Positions 22,518 to 32,042 of a stretch of DNA of 50,007 nucleotides are shown piece by piece. The position numbers and the translations under genes are program-made. Each line of letters opens with the position of its first letter. Positions within the stretch are counted from its first letter, which is position 1. The DNA comes from CAG-170 sp022779365 (lineage in GTDB: Bacteria; Bacillota; Clostridia; Oscillospirales; Oscillospiraceae). The stretch is taken from contig JALFSI010000036.1 of assembly GCA_022779365.1 (NCBI GenBank), positions 1 through 50,007 of the forward strand, given 5' to 3'. The notes beneath the pieces are model-generated. The model ran no database searches and was not told where the DNA came from. It saw only the letters and a program-made list of their open reading frames with translations.

Positions 22518-24255
22518 ATTGTTCAAACTGGCTGTTGTAGAGCTTGGCGTAGAAGCCGCCTTTTTCGAGAAGCTGCTCGTGCCTGCCCTGCTCGATGATG
22601 TGCCCGTCGCGCATGACTAATATCACGTCCGCCTCGCGGATGGTGGACAGGCGGTGGGCAACGATGAAGCTCGTCCTGCCCCGCATGAGCGCGGCGAATG
22701 CCGACTGCACCTTGCGCTCGGTGCGCGTGTCGATGGAGCTGGTGGCTTCGTCCAGAATGAGCATGGGCGGTTTTGCCAGCATCACGCGCGTGATGCAAAG
22801 CAGCTGCCGCTGCCCCTGCGACAGGCTCACCCCGCCGGAGAGCGGCGTGTCGTACCCCTGCGGCAGCTTGCGGATGAAGTCGTCTGCATAGCACGCGCGC
22901 GCCGCCTCAAAAAGTTCTTCATCGGTCGCGTCCGGCGCGCCCATGGTGAGGTTTTCGCGTACCGTCCCGCCGGAGAGCCACGTCTCCTGCAAAACCATGC
23001 CGTACTGCGCGCGCAGACTCCTGCGCGAGACGCTGTACACATCCGTCCCGTCCACATAGATCGCGCCTCCGCTTACGTCGTAAAAGCGCATGAGGAGGTT
23101 GATGAGCGTCGTTTTGCCGCAGCCGGTGGGTCCCACGATCGCCACGCGCTGCCCCGGCTGCACGTTCAGCCCCAGATGCTCGATGAGCGGGCGCTGCGGC
23201 ACATACGAGAACGACACATCCCGCAGCCGCACGCCGCCGGAGACGGGCGTGGGAAGCGAAGCGGGGGCGTTGGGCGTTTCATCCGGCGCGTCCAGCAGCT
23301 CAAACAGCCGCGCGGCGCACGCCAGCGCGTTCTGAAGCTCGGCAATGACGCCGGAAATTTCGTTGAACGGGCGCGTATACTGGTTGGCATAGCTCAAAAA
23401 CACCGTGAGCGTGCCCACCGTGACCGCGCCGCCGGCGGCGCTCAGTGCGCCCACGAGCGCCACGCCCGCGTAGACCATGGCGTTTACAAAGCGTGTAACG
23501 GGGTTCGTGAGGGAGGAGAAGAACGTCGCTTGCAGCGACGCGTCCCGCAGACGGTCGTTTTCCTCGTCAAAACGGGCTGCACTGCGCGCCTCCATGCCAA
23601 ACGCGCGCACGAGCTTCTGCTCGCCGACCATCTCCTCCAGATACGCCGTCTGCTGCCCGCGCAGGCGCGACTGCGCCGTAAAGAGCGTTTTCGTCCGCCC
23701 GGTGATGAATTTTGCCGCAAACAGCGACAGCGGCGTGAGCAGCACGACCACCAGTGCGATGCGCCAGCTCAGGCGGAGCATGATGACGAGCGTGCAGAGA
23801 ATGGTCAAAGCGCCCGTAAAGAACTGTGAAAAGCCGAGCACCAGCCCGTCCGAGAGCTGGTCGGCGTCGGCGATGATGCGGCTGAGCGTATCGCCGGACG
23901 GGTGCGCGTCCAGATACGACAGCGGCAGCCGCTGGAGCTTTGCAAATGCCTGACGGCGCACGTCGCGCACGGCGGAAAATGCCATGCGGTTAAACAGGTC
24001 GCTGATGCACCATTGCAGCGCCGCCGCGCCGCAGGCAGCGACCAGCGCGCCCGCCAGCGCCCGCGCCGCTGCGGAAAGCTCCACCTGCCCGGGGGCGACG
24101 ACGCAGTCGATGGCACGTCCGACCGCGATGGGGACATACAGCGTCCCCGCGACGTTCGCCGCCGACAAAATGAGCGCCAGCGCGAGCTGCCAGCCGCTGC
24201 CCCGCAGCAGCGCCAGAACGCGCCGGAGCGTCCCCTTGGAGGCTGTCCTTTTCAT
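22516..24255 (-). CDS. ABC exporter half-transporter, subunit with degenerate signature
   Basis: One half of a heterodimeric ABC multidrug/lipid-type exporter: an N-terminal six-helix membrane domain (about residues 15-310) and a C-terminal ATPase domain. Walker A is GPTGCGKTT and Walker B is LILDEATSSID with its catalytic Glu intact, but the signature motif is LSQGQ instead of LSGGQ. Combined with the partner, which has an intact signature but a modified Walker B, this gives one consensus and one degenerate ATP site, the usual pattern for TM287/288- or BmrCD-like heterodimers. The start overlaps the partner gene's stop by four bases (ATGA). Confidence 0.93.
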   Translation of the reverse strand: MKRTASKGTLRRVLALLRGSGWQLALALILSAANVAGTLYVPIAVGRAIDCVVAPGQVELSAAARALAGALVAACGAAALQWCISDLFNRMAFSAVRDVRRQAFAKLQRLPLSYLDAHPSGDTLSRIIADADQLSDGLVLGFSQFFTGALTILCTLVIMLRLSWRIALVVVLLTPLSLFAAKFITGRTKTLFTAQSRLRGQQTAYLEEMVGEQKLVRAFGMEARSAARFDEENDRLRDASLQATFFSSLTNPVTRFVNAMVYAGVALVGALSAAGGAVTVGTLTVFLSYANQYTRPFNEISGVIAELQNALACAARLFELLDAPDETPNAPASLPTPVSGGVRLRDVSFSYVPQRPLIEHLGLNVQPGQRVAIVGPTGCGKTTLINLLMRFYDVSGGAIYVDGTDVYSVSRRSLRAQYGMVLQETWLSGGTVRENLTMGAPDATDEELFEAARACYADDFIRKLPQGYDTPLSGGVSLSQGQRQLLCITRVMLAKPPMLILDEATSSIDTRTERKVQSAFAALMRGRTSFIVAHRLSTIREADVILVMRDGHIIEQGRHEQLLEKGGFYAKLYNSQFEQ

Positions 24256-26003
24256 TGCGCCGCCTCCTTTTTGAACTGGGATTCGTGAATTTCGCGGTAA
24301 ACAGGGCAGGTTTCCAGCAGCTCATCATGCCGCCCCGCGCCGACCAGCCTGCCGCCGTCGAGCACGAGGATGCAGTCGGCATGGCGGATGGAGGCGGTGC
24401 GCTGCGAGATGATGACGGTCGTCTGTCCGTCCGGGAGCTGCCGCAGCGCTTTGCGCAGCGCCGCGTCGGTGGCAAAGTCCAGCGCGGAGGCGCTGTCGTC
24501 CAAGATCAGAATGCGCGGGTGCGCCGCCAGCGCGCGGGCAATGCAAAGCCGCTGCTTCTGCCCGCCGGAGAGATTGCGCCCGCCCTGCTCCAGCGCAAAA
24601 TCCAGCCCGCCGGGCTTTTCCTGCACGAACGGCAGCGCCTGCGCCGTCTCCAGCGCCGCATACAGCGCCTCGTCGGTGGCGTTTTCGTCACCCCAGCGGA
24701 GATTGTCGCGCAGCGTGCCGGAGAATAGCGCCGCCTTCTGCGGCACAACGCCGATCGCGCCGCGAAGCGCGTCCTGCGCATAATCGCGCGCGTCGCGCCC
24801 GCCGAGCAGGACTTCGCCCGCCGTCGGGTCATAAAAGCGCGCGATGAGGTTTGCCAGCGTCGTTTTGCCGCTGCCCGTGCCGCCGATCACGCCGAGCGTC
24901 TGCCCGGGCTGGATGCGGAAGCTCACGTCCTCCAGCGCGTCGCCCGCCGCGCCGGGATAGCGCAGGCTGACGTGGTCAAATTCGATCTCGCCGAAGCGCG
25001 CCGGATTGGCTGCCGCCGCGCCGTAGCGCATCTCCGGCTCGATCGAGAGCACGGACTGGATGCGCCGCGCGCACGCAAGCGAGCGCGTGATGGTGAGGAT
25101 GAGGTTTGCGAGCTTGATGAGCTCGATGAGAATTTGCGACAGGTAATTATAGAGCGCGATGAGCTGCCCCTGCGTCAAGTTCCCGCTCTGCACGCGCAGC
25201 GCGCCGCCGCGCACGAGCAGGACGATGGCGATGTTCACGATCACATACGTCAGCGGGTTCAGCAGCGCCGAAATGCGCCCGACGAACGTCTGCGCCCCGT
25301 ACAGCCGCTGCGTGTCATCGGAGAACGCGGCGACCTGCCCGTCCTCCTTCAAAAACGCGCGCAGCACACGCACGCCCGCGAGATTTTCGCGCACGCGGTC
25401 GGTCACGCCGTCCAGCCGCTCCTGCACGCGGCGGTAGAGCGGGATGCAGGTGAGCATCACGCCGAACACCACGGCAAACAGTGCCGCGATCGCACCCACA
25501 AAAATAAGCGCCAGCCGTGCGTCCACCGTAAACGCCATGACCATCGCGCCGAACACCACGAACGGCGAGCGCAGCAGCAGCCGCAGCGTGAGGTTGAGCC
25601 CCGTCTGCACCTGGTTCATATCGCTCGTCATGCGCGTGAGCAGCGACGATGTGCCGAGGGCATCGAGGTCTGCATAGCTGAGCGTGCCGATGTGCGAAAA
25701 CAGCGCGCTGCGCAGCCGCGCGGCAAAGCCGCAGGAGGCTTTTGCGGCAAAATACTGCGCCGTGACCGACGCCGCCAGCCCCAGAAGCCCCAGCAGCAGG
25801 AGAAGCCCGCACTGGCGCAGGATGTAGCCCGTGTCGCCGGTGCGGATGCCCTCGTCGGTGATGCGCGCCACGATGAGCGGCACGATCAGCTCAAAGCTCG
25901 CCTCCAGCAGCTTGAACGCCGGGCCGAGGATGCTCTCCTTTTTATATTCCCGCAGATACGGCAGCAGGGGCTTTACCGAGCCGCCTTCTTTTTTTTGCTT
26001 CAT
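24252..26003 (-). CDS. ABC exporter half-transporter, subunit with degenerate Walker B
   Basis: The other half of the heterodimeric exporter, about 583 residues, with membrane and ATPase domains. Walker A is GGTGSGKTT and the signature is NLSGGQKQRL, but Walker B reads LILDDSASALD, with Asp in place of the catalytic Glu. This subunit therefore supplies the degenerate ATP site. The ATG at 26003 overlaps the nagA stop (ATGA); an in-frame ATG at 26009 is the other option. It is translationally linked to the next ABC gene. The substrate is unknown; its operon also encodes amino-sugar catabolic proteins. Confidence 0.92.
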   Translation of the reverse strand: MKQKKEGGSVKPLLPYLREYKKESILGPAFKLLEASFELIVPLIVARITDEGIRTGDTGYILRQCGLLLLLGLLGLAASVTAQYFAAKASCGFAARLRSALFSHIGTLSYADLDALGTSSLLTRMTSDMNQVQTGLNLTLRLLLRSPFVVFGAMVMAFTVDARLALIFVGAIAALFAVVFGVMLTCIPLYRRVQERLDGVTDRVRENLAGVRVLRAFLKEDGQVAAFSDDTQRLYGAQTFVGRISALLNPLTYVIVNIAIVLLVRGGALRVQSGNLTQGQLIALYNYLSQILIELIKLANLILTITRSLACARRIQSVLSIEPEMRYGAAAANPARFGEIEFDHVSLRYPGAAGDALEDVSFRIQPGQTLGVIGGTGSGKTTLANLIARFYDPTAGEVLLGGRDARDYAQDALRGAIGVVPQKAALFSGTLRDNLRWGDENATDEALYAALETAQALPFVQEKPGGLDFALEQGGRNLSGGQKQRLCIARALAAHPRILILDDSASALDFATDAALRKALRQLPDGQTTVIISQRTASIRHADCILVLDGGRLVGAGRHDELLETCPVYREIHESQFKKEAAQ

Positions 26004-27124
26004 TTGCATTCGTTGCCTGCCAGATAGACCTTGCGGCGATGAAGCGCCGCGTCACAGATCACAAAATCCGCCCGAAGCCCCACGGCGATGCTGCCGCACA
26101 CGTCGGCGCAGGCGAGTGCGCGCGCCGGGTTTCGCGTGGCGGCGAGGATGGCGTCCTCCCGCGCGATGCCGAAGCGCACGGCGTTCAGCATACAATCATA
26201 CAGATTCGTCGCCGAGCCTGCGATCGTCCCGTCGGCAAGCCGCGCCACGCCGCCCGCGAGGAACACATCCTGCCCGCCGAGCGTATACTGCCCGTCCGGC
26301 ATCCCGCAGCAGCGCAGCGCGTCGGAGATCAGGCACATCCGCTCGCGCCCGAACAGGCGGAACGCCAGCCGCACCGCGCTGGGGTGCACATGGATGCCGT
26401 CGCAGATCAGCTCTGCGCGCACCGTATCGCGCTCCGCCGCCGCGCCGATGGGACCGGGGTCGCGGTGATGGAGCGGCGGCATGGCGTTATACAGATGCGT
26501 CAGGTGCGTCGCGCCAGCGTCGAATACCGCCGCCGCCTCGTCATAGGTCGCTGCGGTGTGCGCCACGGACACGGCGCACACGCGGCTCGCCGCGCGCGTA
26601 AACTCGACCGCGCCCGGCAGCTCCGGCGCAACGTCCACGATGCGCACAAGCCCCCCGCAGCCCTCCTGAAGCGCCATGAACGCCTCAAGATCCGGCAGGC
26701 GCAGGTAGGCAGCATTCTGCGCGCCCTTTTTCTTTTCAGAGAAGAACGGGCCCTCCATCTGGATGCCCATCAGGTGCGCACAGCCCGCCGGGGCGGCGGC
26801 CTTCAGCCGCGCAGCGGAGGCAAATGCCCGCGCCAGCACGTCATACGGCAGCGTCATGGACGCGGGCGCGAACGACGTCACGCCGTTTTGCGCCAGATAC
26901 CGCGCCATGCGCTGCAAGCCTTCGCCGTCACCGTCGGAAAAATCCGCACCGGAATTGCCGTGGTTGTGAATGTCGATCAGTCCGGGAATGACATACGCTC
27001 CGGCGAGATCCTCGCCCGCGCTGGTCGTATCTTCAGAAATTTCCGTAAAAACACCGTTTTCGACCGTAAAACTGCCGAGGATAAAGTGATCGTCTACAAA
27101 AATATTCGCGTTTTTGTACCGCAT
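26000..27124 (-). CDS. nagA: N-acetylglucosamine-6-phosphate deacetylase
   Basis: Deacetylates GlcNAc-6-phosphate to glucosamine-6-phosphate in amino-sugar recycling. The 374-residue protein has the metal-site DIHNHGNSGADFSDG near residue 50, the metal-binding Glu in QMEGPF, HTAATYDE, HLYNAMPPLHHRDPGPIG, and the catalytic Asp in LISDALRCCG. Start at 27124 follows GGAGG, which lies across the stop of the upstream gene four bases away. It is in one operon with the ROK-like gene and the ABC exporter. Confidence 0.93.
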   Translation of the reverse strand: MRYKNANIFVDDHFILGSFTVENGVFTEISEDTTSAGEDLAGAYVIPGLIDIHNHGNSGADFSDGDGEGLQRMARYLAQNGVTSFAPASMTLPYDVLARAFASAARLKAAAPAGCAHLMGIQMEGPFFSEKKKGAQNAAYLRLPDLEAFMALQEGCGGLVRIVDVAPELPGAVEFTRAASRVCAVSVAHTAATYDEAAAVFDAGATHLTHLYNAMPPLHHRDPGPIGAAAERDTVRAELICDGIHVHPSAVRLAFRLFGRERMCLISDALRCCGMPDGQYTLGGQDVFLAGGVARLADGTIAGSATNLYDCMLNAVRFGIAREDAILAATRNPARALACADVCGSIAVGLRADFVICDAALHRRKVYLAGNECK

Positions 27125-27128
27125 ACTG

Positions 27129-28508
27129 TCAGCCTCCGATCTGCGGCAGGCTCGCCGCCGCCACCGACTGCCCAACGCGGCGGGTCTTTTCATCCGGCAG
27201 CAGGATTTCAATATCGGTCAGCTCCGGGTAGTCCTCGCGCAGCACGCGGCGGCACTCATCGATGAGCACCTCGCCGCCGCGCCCGGATACCACACGCCCG
27301 AGCACCAGCAGATGGCGAATGTCATAAAAATCGGCGTACAGCCGCAGCGTGTGGGCAAGATAGCAGCCGATCGTGCGCCAGACCGCCTCCGCGCGCACAT
27401 CGCCCTGCTCCATCAGCGCCTGCGCCTGCTTGAGCTGCTCGGCAAGCGACAATGTTTTGTCCAGCTCGATGCCCGCAGCGGGCGCGAGCTTGAGTACCGC
27501 GTCCTGCGAAAAATATTTGCAGCCCACGCCGAGATCGCCCGACCATTCGTCGCGCATGGCGCGCTCGTTGAGATCGACCGGGGCGAAGGCAAGCTCGTTG
27601 AACCAGCCGAGGACGTTCCCCTCGCGGTCAACATACCCGACCGCTTCGCTCGTGCCCATCGCGAGACCCATCACGCCCGTCACGCCCAGGCTCATCGAGC
27701 CTGCCAGCGCGGTCACATCGCCGTCGTTGGCGACCACGATGGGCGCGCCGATCTCCGCTGCGGCGCGGTCGTAGATCGTTTTGACCTCCTCGCGGCGGCT
27801 GCGCGGGACTTTGATGAACAGGGACGAGACCATCGGGCTGTTGCCGATGAACACGCCTGCCGACGAAACGCCGATGGCGTCCACGTGCGGCATTTTGGAC
27901 GCAGCTGTGCGGAAGGAGTCGAGGATGCCGTCGTACTGATACTGCGGATCTTCGGACAGCTTGGGCAGCCACACCGTCTCCTCGGAGTAGACGACCTTGC
28001 CGTCCACCACCGCCGAGACCTTGCGGTCGCTGCCGCCCGCGTCAAAGCCGATGCGGCAGCCGTCGGTATGCCCGCCGATGCGCACGGCGCTGTCATGCTC
28101 GGCGGGGAAGTCTGCGCCCGCCTCGCACACCACGATCTCGAACGGGCGCTCGTACACGTCCTGCATGAACTGCACGTCAAATTCCCGCGCGCCGCCGGGG
28201 GTGTAGTCGCTTTGAAGCTCGCGCGCCAGCGCGTCCGCGCCGCGGATGTATACGCGCCAGCCGCCTACGCTCCAGAGCAGGAATTTCACATACCGCTCCA
28301 GATAGCGCCGGTCGGCGTCGTGCAGTTCCGCCGTGCCGTGGATGCGCGTATGGCGCACCGTCACCTTGCCGCCCTCGCGCTCCACCGCGACCGATACCGG
28401 CACGCCCGCGCCGCGCAAATACGCCCGCGCCCACGCGGCAAAGGGGATAAAATCCGGCTCAAGCTGCGGCACATTACCCAGCTCGAACGAAATGCCCAGA
28501 TATTCCAT
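27129..28508 (-). CDS. ROK-like sugar kinase with N-terminal extension
   Basis: A 459-residue protein. Its C-terminal two-thirds resemble ROK-family sugar kinases: phosphate-loop IGFDAGGSDRK (153-163), a middle region PHVDAIGVSSAGVF, catalytic-Asp motif VVANDGDVTALAGS, and GLAMGTSEAVGYV. The usual ROK zinc motif (C-x-C-G-x-x-G-C) is not seen. Residues 1-150 are an extra domain I do not recognise. Gene order beside nagA suggests phosphorylation of N-acetylglucosamine or a related amino sugar; this is inference. It is the first gene of the operon, with GGGAGGAACT before the ATG. Confidence 0.8.
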   Translation of the reverse strand: MEYLGISFELGNVPQLEPDFIPFAAWARAYLRGAGVPVSVAVEREGGKVTVRHTRIHGTAELHDADRRYLERYVKFLLWSVGGWRVYIRGADALARELQSDYTPGGAREFDVQFMQDVYERPFEIVVCEAGADFPAEHDSAVRIGGHTDGCRIGFDAGGSDRKVSAVVDGKVVYSEETVWLPKLSEDPQYQYDGILDSFRTAASKMPHVDAIGVSSAGVFIGNSPMVSSLFIKVPRSRREEVKTIYDRAAAEIGAPIVVANDGDVTALAGSMSLGVTGVMGLAMGTSEAVGYVDREGNVLGWFNELAFAPVDLNERAMRDEWSGDLGVGCKYFSQDAVLKLAPAAGIELDKTLSLAEQLKQAQALMEQGDVRAEAVWRTIGCYLAHTLRLYADFYDIRHLLVLGRVVSGRGGEVLIDECRRVLREDYPELTDIEILLPDEKTRRVGQSVAAASLPQIGG

Positions 28509-28559
28509 AGTTCCTCCCGTCCTCCGCGCGGCGCGCGGACACTAATTATGATCACGCAC

Positions 28560-28588
28560 ATTATACCGCGCCGGGCAGGATTTGTATA
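28560..28588 (-). promoter_or_regulatory. Promoter of the ROK-nagA-ABC operon
   Basis: On the minus strand: TATACA (28588-28583), 17-bp spacer, consensus TATAAT (28565-28560). It sits just past the stop of the SLH gene. Confidence 0.65.
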
Positions 28589-28590
28589 GT

Positions 28591-29199
28591 CTATCCTACC
28601 GCACCCCATGTGCCGTCCGGCATCACGCTGTGCGGGTTTGCCGCCTCGCGGACATCGGCATAATAGGGGCTGCCCTCGTCCACATCCCGCCACGTCAGCA
28701 CGCCGCGCAGCGCCGTCTCGTCCGTGCGCCCCAGAAGTGCGTTGAGCGCCCGCACCGCCTGCCCGCGCGAAAGCGGCGCGTCCGCGTCCGCCGGCGTCTC
28801 CGCCGCCGCGAGTTGCGGAAGGCAGCCCCCGGCGCGGCGGAGCGTTTCGGCAAATTCCGCGCCCGTCACCGCTTCCGTCGGCACAAAATGTGCCTGACGG
28901 TCATCCGACCACACGCCAAGCTCCGTCAGCGCGCACACCGCGCGATACGACCAGCGGCTTGCCGCCACGTCCACATACGCCGCCGCGCGCGGCTCGTTTT
29001 TTCGCGCGTCCTCCGGCAGCAGACGGTAGACGATCTGCGCAAGCTGCTCGCGCGTGAGCGGCGCGTCCGGGCGCATCGTCCCGTCCGCAAAGCCCGCCAG
29101 ATACGCCGGGTGCTCGTCCATCTCCGCCGCCCGGCACGGCGCGCACAGCGCCAGAAAAACCGCCGCCAGCGCGGCGGCGCATCGGAATTTTTGCCGCAT
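28591..29199 (-). CDS. Secreted S-layer-homology (SLH) protein
   Basis: A 202-residue exported protein with signal peptide MRQKFRCAAALAAVFLALCA, cleavage near AAE. The rest is made of SLH-like repeats: YLAGFADGTMRPDAPLTREQLAQIVYRLL, then a W-x-YRAVCALTELGVW module, and a final RGQAVRALNALLG module ending in SPYYADVREAA. SLH domains bind pyruvylated cell-wall polymers. There is no other domain, so it may be an anchor or a small wall protein. GAGGAGA precedes the ATG. It diverges from galK. Confidence 0.83.
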   Translation of the reverse strand: MRQKFRCAAALAAVFLALCAPCRAAEMDEHPAYLAGFADGTMRPDAPLTREQLAQIVYRLLPEDARKNEPRAAAYVDVAASRWSYRAVCALTELGVWSDDRQAHFVPTEAVTGAEFAETLRRAGGCLPQLAAAETPADADAPLSRGQAVRALNALLGRTDETALRGVLTWRDVDEGSPYYADVREAANPHSVMPDGTWGAVG

Positions 29200-29297
29200 T
29201 CTCCTCGCTCCCTCGCTTCGGATTACCTAAGTTTTTCCATTTTGCCACGCGGTGTATTGCAAATACAGTCAACTTCTGCCGCTGGCGGAAAAAATCG

Positions 29298-29327
29298 TTG
29301 CGCGCGCCGCGCGGCGCGTGGTATCAT
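29298..29327 (+). promoter_or_regulatory. Probable promoter of galK-galT
   Basis: TTGCGC (29298-29303), 18-bp spacer made of a GC palindrome, TATCAT (29322-29327) in the context GGTATCATG, the same -10 context as at 20442. Confidence 0.5.
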
Positions 29328-29361
29328 GGCAGCGATATTGATAGTAGAGCGAGGGATTTTC

Positions 29362-30546
29362 ATGCAGGATCTCAGAAACCCGGAATTTTCGCGCCATTTT
29401 CAGACGCGCCCGCGCTGGGTATTTTCCGCGCCGGGGCGCACGGAGCTGGGCGGCAACCACACCGACCATCAGCACGGTCATGTGCTGGCGGCGGCGGTCG
29501 ATCTGGACACACGCGCGACCGTGGCAAAAAACGGTCTCGGCTGCATCCGCGTCCTCTCCGAGGGCTACCCCCTGTGCCGCGTGGAGCTGGACGATCTGGC
29601 GCAGAAACCGGACGAGGCGGGCACGACCGCCGCGCTCATCCGGGGCGTCGCCGCGCGCTTTGCGCAGCTCGGCGCGGCCTTGGAGGGCATCGACGCCTAT
29701 GTGACCTCCACGGTGCTGCCCGGCAGCGGGCTTTCGTCCTCGGCGGCGTTTGAGGTGCTGATCGGAACGATCCTCAATCACCTCTTCTGCGATGCGAAGT
29801 TTACGCCTGTGCAGGTCGCGCAGATCGGGCAGTGGGCGGAGAATGTGTATTTCGGCAAGCCCTGCGGGCTGATGGACCAGACCGCGTCGGCGGTCGGCGG
29901 CGTGGTCGCCATCGACTTTGCAGACCCCGCCGCGCCTCAGGTGCGCCGGGTGGAGCTGGACCTGCACGCCCTCGGCTACGCGCTGTGCATTCTCGACACC
30001 GGCGCGGACCATGCCGCGCTGACCGACCAGTACGCCGCCATCCCGGCGGAGATGTGCGCGGTCGCGGCGGTGTTCGGCAAGCAATATCTGCGCGATGTGG
30101 ACGAGGCGGCGTTTTACGAAAACCTCCCCGCCGTGCGCCGTGCCGCGGGCGACCGCGCCGCGCTGCGCGCGATGCATTTTTTTGATGACGACCGCCGCGT
30201 GACGCAGCAGGCGAACGCGCTTTCGCGCGGGGAGCTTGACAGATTTTTGCGGCTGGTGAATGAGTCCGGGCGCTCGTCGTGGCTGTATTTGCAGAACGTT
30301 GTGCCGCTGGGCGCGACGCGCGGGCAGCATATGGCGCTCGCGCTGGCGCTGGCGGAAAAGCTGCTCGGCGGGCGCGGCGCGTGCCGCGTACACGGCGGCG
30401 GCTTTGCCGGGACGATCCAGGCGTTTGTCCCGCTGGACGCGCTGGAACATTTCCGCCGCGGCATGGAAGCCGTGCTCGGCGTGGGAAGCTGCCACATTCT
30501 GTCCGTCCGCCCGGAGGGCGGCGTGCTGCTGGAGGAATACGCATGA
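29362..30546 (+). CDS. galK: Galactokinase
   Basis: Phosphorylates galactose to galactose-1-phosphate, the first step of the Leloir pathway. The 394-residue GHMP kinase has the galactokinase signature in its clostridial form, PGRTELGGNHTDHQHG (24-39), the ATP-binding LPGSGLSSSAAFE (119-131), and the C-terminal HGGGFAGTIQAFV. I chose ATG 29362 because GAGCGAGGG precedes it; the open frame upstream has no similarity. The stop overlaps galT (ATGA). Confidence 0.95.
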   Translation: MQDLRNPEFSRHFQTRPRWVFSAPGRTELGGNHTDHQHGHVLAAAVDLDTRATVAKNGLGCIRVLSEGYPLCRVELDDLAQKPDEAGTTAALIRGVAARFAQLGAALEGIDAYVTSTVLPGSGLSSSAAFEVLIGTILNHLFCDAKFTPVQVAQIGQWAENVYFGKPCGLMDQTASAVGGVVAIDFADPAAPQVRRVELDLHALGYALCILDTGADHAALTDQYAAIPAEMCAVAAVFGKQYLRDVDEAAFYENLPAVRRAAGDRAALRAMHFFDDDRRVTQQANALSRGELDRFLRLVNESGRSSWLYLQNVVPLGATRGQHMALALALAEKLLGGRGACRVHGGGFAGTIQAFVPLDALEHFRRGMEAVLGVGSCHILSVRPEGGVLLEEYA

Positions 30547-32042
30547 TCGATTCTGCAATTACTGCGCTGGTGCAATACGCTGTGCGCGCGGGGCTTCTGG
30601 AGGCATGCGACGAGACGTGGGCGGTCAATACGCTGCTCGGCATTCTGGAGCTTTCTGCCTATGACCCTTCCGCACCCGCCGAAAACGCGCCGCTGCATGA
30701 GCTGCTGAATGCGCTCACCGATGACGCCGTCCGACGCGGCGTGATCGAGGACGGCATCGCCTCGCACGACCTGTTCGACACGCGCCTGATGGGTGCGCTC
30801 ACGCCCGCGCCGCGCGAGGTGCGCGGCAAATTCCGCGCGCTGTACGCGCTCAGTCCGCAGGCGGCGACCGACTGGTTCTACACCTTCAGCCAGAACACGA
30901 ACTACATCCGGCGCGACCGCATCGCAAAGGACCGCAAGTGGCGCTATGAAAGCGACTTTGGCACGCTTGACACCACCATCAACCGCTCCAAGCCTGAAAA
31001 AGACCCGCGCGCCATCGCGGCTGCCAAAAACGTCGCGCCGAGCGGCTATCCCCTGTGCCAGCTCTGCGCGGAAAATGAGGGCTATTTCGGACGGCTGGAC
31101 CATCCGGCGCGCGAAAATCACCGCATCGTACCCTTGCGGCTCGCGGGCGGCGACTGGTATCTGCAATATTCGCCGTATGTGTATTATAACGAGCACTGCA
31201 TCGTTCTGAACGCGCGCCATGTGCCCATGCAAATTTCGCGCGCTACGTTTGACCGGCTTTTGGACTTTGTGGGGCAGTTTCCGCACTATTTCCTCGGCTC
31301 GAACGCAGACCTGCCCATCGTGGGCGGCTCGATCCTCAGCCACGACCATTTTCAGGGCGGACGGTATCACTTTGCGATGGAGCTTGCGCCCATCGAGCAG
31401 CCGCTGCGCTTTGCCGGTTTCCCGGATATTCAGGCAGGGATCGTGCGCTGGGCGATGTCGGTCCTGCGCCTGACGGGCAAAGACCCCGCGCGGCTGGCAG
31501 CGCTTGCCGAGCGGATCTTAAACGACTGGCGCGGCTACAGCGACGAGGCGGCGTTCATTTTGCGTGAAACAGATGGTGAACCGCACAACACCATCACGCC
31601 CGTTGCGCGCCGGCGCGGGGAGCTGTTTGAGCTCGATCTGGTGCTGCGCAACAACCTCACCACCGAGCAGTACCCGCTGGGCGTGTACCACCCGCACCCG
31701 GAGCTGCACCATATTAAAAAAGAAAACATCGGGCTCATTGAGGTCATGGGTCTCGCCGTTCTGCCCGCGCGGCTGGACACGGAGCTCGCCGCCCTGCGCA
31801 CTGCCCTCCTCACCGGCAGCGACCTGCGCGCGGATGAAGCACTGAGCAAACACGCCGACTGGGCGGAAAAAATTCAAGCCCGCCGCACCCTCACGGAGGA
31901 AAACATCGACGAAATTCTCCGCCAGGAGGTCGGCGCGGTATTCGCGCAGGTTTTGGCGGATGCGGGCGTGTATAAATGCACAGCCGAAGGGCGCGCGGCG
32001 TTTTTGCGGTTTGCAAAAGCAGCCGGGGCGGAAATGATTTGA
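30543..32042 (+). CDS. galT: Galactose-1-phosphate uridylyltransferase, type 2
   Basis: Transfers UMP from UDP-glucose to galactose-1-phosphate. At 499 residues it is the long Firmicute form (GalT type 2). It contains NTNYIRRDRIAKD, PLCQLCAENEGYFGR, the active-site ILSHDHFQGGRYHF, and NNLTTEQYPLGVYHPHPELHHIKKENIGLIEVMG. The start overlaps galK by four bases. No galE is in the window. Confidence 0.95.
   Translation: MIDSAITALVQYAVRAGLLEACDETWAVNTLLGILELSAYDPSAPAENAPLHELLNALTDDAVRRGVIEDGIASHDLFDTRLMGALTPAPREVRGKFRALYALSPQAATDWFYTFSQNTNYIRRDRIAKDRKWRYESDFGTLDTTINRSKPEKDPRAIAAAKNVAPSGYPLCQLCAENEGYFGRLDHPARENHRIVPLRLAGGDWYLQYSPYVYYNEHCIVLNARHVPMQISRATFDRLLDFVGQFPHYFLGSNADLPIVGGSILSHDHFQGGRYHFAMELAPIEQPLRFAGFPDIQAGIVRWAMSVLRLTGKDPARLAALAERILNDWRGYSDEAAFILRETDGEPHNTITPVARRRGELFELDLVLRNNLTTEQYPLGVYHPHPELHHIKKENIGLIEVMGLAVLPARLDTELAALRTALLTGSDLRADEALSKHADWAEKIQARRTLTEENIDEILRQEVGAVFAQVLADAGVYKCTAEGRAAFLRFAKAAGAEMI

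Noticed and set aside
28582..29361. N-terminal extension of galactokinase to 28582
   Set aside because: The extra 260 codons overlap the SLH gene in antisense and have no similarity, and the ATG at 29362 has a ribosome-binding site and starts the GalK domain.
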